From contig JAGQJJ010000106.1 of assembly GCA_020430675.1 (NCBI GenBank), positions 1 to 9,191 of the forward strand: a stretch of 9,191 bases of DNA. The letters are read 5' to 3'. The translations under genes and the position numbers were made by a program. Below the pieces are notes generated by a model. The model was not told the DNA's origin and ran no database searches. It saw only the letters and a program-made list of their open reading frames with translations. This document shows, one piece after another, positions 6,840 through 9,191 of the stretch. The DNA is from Myxococcales bacterium. GTDB lineage: Bacteria; Myxococcota; Bradymonadia; UBA7976; UBA1532. Every line of letters starts with the position of its first letter. The stretch's first letter is position 1.

Positions 6840-7726
6840 CAGCCGCGCCCCGCGACGACGCGCGCCCGGGCCGCTTGCAGCGCAGCGCGCACCGTCTCAT
6901 CGGACTCGCGCTCGGCCCGCTCGTCGATGAACGACAGCGACCGTGGATCGCGCGCGTTGGCCAGCGCCCGCGCCGCCGTCAGCCGCTCGGCGGGCAGCGG
7001 ATGCTCCAGCCGCCCGATCAAGCGCGCCACCAGCCCCGGCCCCGGATACAGCGCCGCCACCGTCCACACCGCCGCCGGCACCGCCCGCCCGGCCGCTTCG
7101 CGCTCATCCGCATAATCGTGCAGGCTGCGCGCGAGCGTCTCATCGGCCCGCGCGTCCAGGTCGAGGAAGCCATCCACGGGCACGTTGCAGAACAACGCCT
7201 TGAGCACCGCCTTGCGGTACTCCTCATCGCTCAGATGCTTCGCGCTGAAGGGGTTATGGCACCACGCCGCCTCGAGCAGCGGGTCGAGATAGGTCCGCCC
7301 GGCGTCCAGGATCAACTCGATGCCGCTCGCGGTATCGGCGTCTTCGACGAAGTTCACCGCGCGCAACGTCGCCACGCGGGTCTCGGTATCGCCCAGGTCG
7401 TACAGCGAAAACAGCGTGCGAAACGGCGTCGGCGTCGCGGCGGCGACGCGCGCCACGAGCCAGGTGCGCACCGCTTCATCGGTCTTCCAATGCCCGATCT
7501 GCATCGGCCCGCACGTGCCGACCAGCTTTGCCGTCGCCCGCTCGGCAAACGACGCCACCAGTGGCCGTTGCCCCACCGCGCGGGCGACATCGGGCATCGC
7601 CAGGCGCACCGACTCGACCGTCGCGTCCTTGGCCAACCCCGCGAGCCAGTCATTGGCCGGCCCGTCGAGGCGGCCGCGAATCAGCTCCCCGAGGGCCGCT
7701 GCGGCCTCCTGGGCATCTGCCTTCAT
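6839..7726 (-). CDS. EboA-family helical-repeat protein
   Basis: A 295-residue soluble protein that resembles EboA. Diagnostic stretches are LFSLYDLGDTETRVATLRAV, LEAAWCHNPFSAKHLSDEEY, RKAVLKALFCNVPV, LHDYADEREAAGRAVP and AALWT-like VPAAVWTVAALY, followed by HEAT-like helices (LTAARALANARDPRSL). In cyanobacteria and algae ebo genes encode a set linked to moving natural-product precursors to the periplasm; EboA itself has no proven reaction. None of eboB to eboF is visible here, and the gene sits between secreted OmpA-like and NTF2-like genes. The start at 7726 is preferred to an in-frame upstream start at 7792 because GGAGG lies 6 bases before it, whereas the longer form would overlap the preceding gene. 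It has its own promoter candidate and ends by a 1-base overlap with the next gene. Confidence 0.8.
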   Translation of the reverse strand: MKADAQEAAAALGELIRGRLDGPANDWLAGLAKDATVESVRLAMPDVARAVGQRPLVASFAERATAKLVGTCGPMQIGHWKTDEAVRTWLVARVAAATPTPFRTLFSLYDLGDTETRVATLRAVNFVEDADTASGIELILDAGRTYLDPLLEAAWCHNPFSAKHLSDEEYRKAVLKALFCNVPVDGFLDLDARADETLARSLHDYADEREAAGRAVPAAVWTVAALYPGPGLVARLIGRLEHPLPAERLTAARALANARDPRSLSFIDERAERESDETVRAALQAARARVVAGRG

Positions 7727-7756
7727 CTCATCCTCCGAATGCGCGCGTCCTCGTGC

Positions 7757-7785
7757 AGTGTAGGCAGGCCGGCCGAACGGGCCAA
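7757..7785 (-). promoter_or_regulatory. Sigma70-like promoter of the EboA-family gene
   Basis: On the minus strand: TTGGCC (7785-7780), a 17-base spacer, TACACT (7762-7757). It fills the 62-base gap between the OmpA-like gene stop and the EboA start, so transcription would begin about 20 bases before the start codon and allow the last two genes to be expressed apart from the OmpA-like gene. Assigned by eye. Confidence 0.5.
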
Positions 7786-7788
7786 GCG

Positions 7789-8823
7789 TCACTTCCCGAG
7801 GGGCCGCCAGTGCGCGTTGGGCAGGCCCCGCGGCTCGTTGTTGGTCAGAATGTACATCGCCCGGCGGTTCTTCTGCTCATCGACCTCATCGGCCGTGGGC
7901 ACCGCCAGCCCGCTCTCACCGAAGCCCTCGAAGTAGATCGGAATGCCGAGGCCATTGGTCCAGAAGTACTTCGCGATCGCGTGCGCCCGCGACCGGCTGA
8001 GCACCAGATTGTCGGCCGGCGTGCCCACGGTATCGGTGAAGCCGGCCACGTACAGCTTCACGTCGACCCGCGCCGAAGGATCGCCCAGCTCGGCGCGGAA
8101 GCGATTGACCTCGTCCTGAATCAGCAGCACCACCTGATCGAGCTTCGCCGCCTGCTCCAGCGGGATCTCGGCGCTCGCGGTGGCAAACTCGACGTCCTCG
8201 TGCGGCACCTCGGTGTACCAATCGACCAGCCGCACGGCCATCCAGTAACCCACGCGATCGTAGACCTTCAGCTCCAGCCGCCGCAGATTGGTCTCGGGCG
8301 GCACCTCAAACTGCACCGCCTGCTTGCCGGCCTGATCGGGCATCGGCACCGACGTATCGACCACCTGCGCGCCCTTCTCGTCGAAGCCCTGCACCTCGAC
8401 GCGATCGAGCGGCACATTGCTGGTCAGCGACAGCTTGCCGGCGTCCACGTCGATCTCCGACTTGTGGACCCGCACATCCAGCTTGGGCGCGCTGATGATC
8501 TTGAGGGTGACCGACATATTGACCGTCGACCCGCCCGCGGTGCCGATCAGATCGCCGGTCCAGTTCGTCGCGCCGGCGGGCACCGGCCACTTGACCGTGG
8601 TCGGCTTGTTGGCGCGCAGCTTCTTGAAGTGAAAGGTCTTCGACTCGCCGCCCTCGGTGCGCAGGGTCAGCGCGGCGCGCACGACGTCCATCTTGGGGGT
8701 CAGGGTCAGCTCGGCGGGCTGGCCAGGCGAGAGCACGTTTTTGACCGTGTAATCCCACATCGGCGGTGCCGCCTGGCCAACCGACGCGATCAGCATTACA
8801 CAGCACAGCAAAAAACCGCGCAC
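7789..8823 (-). CDS. Secreted OmpA-family protein (C-terminal peptidoglycan-binding domain)
   Basis: A 344-residue protein starting at GTG (8823-8821), supported by GAAGGAGG about 6 bases upstream. A signal peptide covers residues 1-19 (MRGFLLCCVMLIASVGQA, cut before APP). The middle, about 25-210, is beta-rich with no TM segments and repeated LTL/VTLKI/LSLTS strands, probably Ig-like folds. Residues about 215-330 form an OmpA C-terminal domain: LDQVVLLIQDEVNRF, then LYVAGFTDTVGTPADNLVLSRSRAHAIAKYF, then YFEGFGESG and DEVDEQKNRRAMYIL. The aspartate of GFTDT and the arginines of NRRA are the residues that bind meso-diaminopimelate in this family. No Lipobox cysteine is obvious, although the peptide contains CC. 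A cell-wall-anchored periplasmic protein is inferred. It heads the minus-strand cluster with EboA and NTF2-like genes downstream. Confidence 0.88.
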   Translation of the reverse strand: MRGFLLCCVMLIASVGQAAPPMWDYTVKNVLSPGQPAELTLTPKMDVVRAALTLRTEGGESKTFHFKKLRANKPTTVKWPVPAGATNWTGDLIGTAGGSTVNMSVTLKIISAPKLDVRVHKSEIDVDAGKLSLTSNVPLDRVEVQGFDEKGAQVVDTSVPMPDQAGKQAVQFEVPPETNLRRLELKVYDRVGYWMAVRLVDWYTEVPHEDVEFATASAEIPLEQAAKLDQVVLLIQDEVNRFRAELGDPSARVDVKLYVAGFTDTVGTPADNLVLSRSRAHAIAKYFWTNGLGIPIYFEGFGESGLAVPTADEVDEQKNRRAMYILTNNEPRGLPNAHWRPLGK

Positions 8824-8847
8824 TGCCCGCCTCCTTCAACGATGGCA

Positions 8848-8876
8848 ATTTGGCACGCGACGCCCCGGCGGGGCAA
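8848..8876 (-). promoter_or_regulatory. Weak promoter candidate for the OmpA-like gene
   Basis: On the minus strand TTGCCC (8876-8871), 17 bases, then CCAAAT (8853-8848). The spacer holds a GCCCC-GGC-GGGGC inverted repeat (8862-8874), which might be an operator. The -10 is poor, so this is only a candidate within the 118-base divergent gap. Confidence 0.25.
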
Positions 8877-8882
8877 CCGCGC

Positions 8883-8911
8883 TTGACGCTCGGCGTGCAG
8901 GACAGTACACG
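8883..8911 (+). promoter_or_regulatory. Sigma70-like promoter of the SDR gene
   Basis: TTGACG (8883-8888), 17 bases, then TACACG (8906-8911). The -35 matches five of six consensus bases. The site lies in the 118-base gap between the divergent OmpA-like and SDR genes, 30 bases before the ATG at 8942. Confidence 0.4.
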
Positions 8912-8941
8912 GGGCGCGATGTTCAAGCGGCGAGGTGCACG

Positions 8942-9191
8942 ATGCGCGCGAGCGAAGTCTTCCGGCCCGATCTGCTCAAGGACCAGGTGGTCCTCATCAC
9001 CGGCGGCGGCTCCGGCATCGGCCGGGCCATCGCCTTCGAGTTCGCCGCGCTCGGCGCCCGCATCGCCATCGGCGCGCGCAAGATCGAGCGACTGGAAGCC
9101 ACCGCCGACGCGCTGCGCGCGACCGGCGCCGAGGTCTTCACCGCGCCGCTCGACATCCGCGACGTCGAGGCGGTCGAAGGCTATGTGGCCA
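8942..9191 (+). CDS. SDR-family oxidoreductase, 2,4-dienoyl-CoA-reductase-like (partial)
   Basis: The first 83 residues of a short-chain dehydrogenase; the rest is beyond the right edge. TGGGSGIG at about residues 20-27 is the Rossmann dinucleotide-binding turn, and GARKIERLEA (from about 45) has the basic residue pattern that usually favours NADPH. LDIRD near residue 70 is the adenine-binding strand end of the family. The lead-in FRPDLLKDQVVLITGGGSGI closely follows that of peroxisomal-type 2,4-dienoyl-CoA reductases, which act in beta-oxidation of unsaturated fatty acids, but the catalytic Ser-Tyr-Lys region cannot be seen, so the substrate is a guess. The start ATG at 8942 has GAGG 6 bases upstream (8932-8935). 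Confidence 0.85.
   Translation, partial: MRASEVFRPDLLKDQVVLITGGGSGIGRAIAFEFAALGARIAIGARKIERLEATADALRATGAEVFTAPLDIRDVEAVEGYVA

Noticed and set aside
7727..7792. A longer EboA start at 7792
   Set aside because: It overlaps the preceding gene, while ATG at 7726 has GGAGG six bases upstream.
6875..8886. Long plus-strand open frames over the EboA and OmpA genes
   Set aside because: Antisense frames of real genes; the products lack any recognisable domain.
8919..8921. ATG at 8919 as start of the SDR gene
   Set aside because: It is in a different frame from the TGGGSGIG frame, and 8942 has GAGG at the right spacing.
1..9191. CRISPR arrays, tRNA genes, insertion sequences, attachment sites
   Set aside because: No repeated spacer pattern, cloverleaf or terminal inverted repeats were seen by eye.

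Overview
This is a very GC-rich bacterial window, with C or G at most third codon positions. It holds densely packed ordinary bacterial genes and no rRNA, tRNA, CRISPR or insertion sequence that I can see. The gene content is a pilus-type ATPase with sensory domains, an OmpA-family lipid/peptidoglycan-associated protein, an EboA-family protein, and a decayed calcium-loop repeat gene. Together with the composition this suggests a Myxococcota-like or related deltaproteobacterial environmental genome, but that placement is an inference and no marker gene is present.

Left part (1-2287). A minus-strand gene runs off the left edge. It encodes a cyclic-nucleotide-binding domain, then a GspE/MshEN-type N-domain, then the N-domain of a PilT-like ATPase. 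Divergent from it, on the plus strand, is a short frameshifted repeat-protein remnant whose stop lies 2 bases before apaH. ApaH (diadenosine tetraphosphatase) appears to start at a CTG codon and lacks an arginine normally found in its second metal/phosphate motif.

Centre (2304-4679). A well-formed promoter (TCGACA-N17-TATGCT) precedes a two-gene unit with a 4-base gap. The first gene is an ABC/AAA-type ATPase with an N-terminal winged-helix-like region. The second is a small protein with Toprim-like (DxD) features. ATPase plus Toprim pairs are typical of OLD/Gabija/PARIS-type defence modules, so this pair is the best candidate for an undescribed system here.

Right part (4787-9191). An MFS exporter gene (plus strand) converges, with a 4-base gap, on a three-gene minus-strand cluster: an OmpA-family secreted protein, then an EboA-family helical-repeat protein, then a secreted NTF2-like protein with a TPR-like tail. 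The last two overlap by one base, and the EboA gene also has its own plausible promoter. Divergent from the OmpA gene is the start of an SDR dehydrogenase resembling 2,4-dienoyl-CoA reductase, cut by the right edge.
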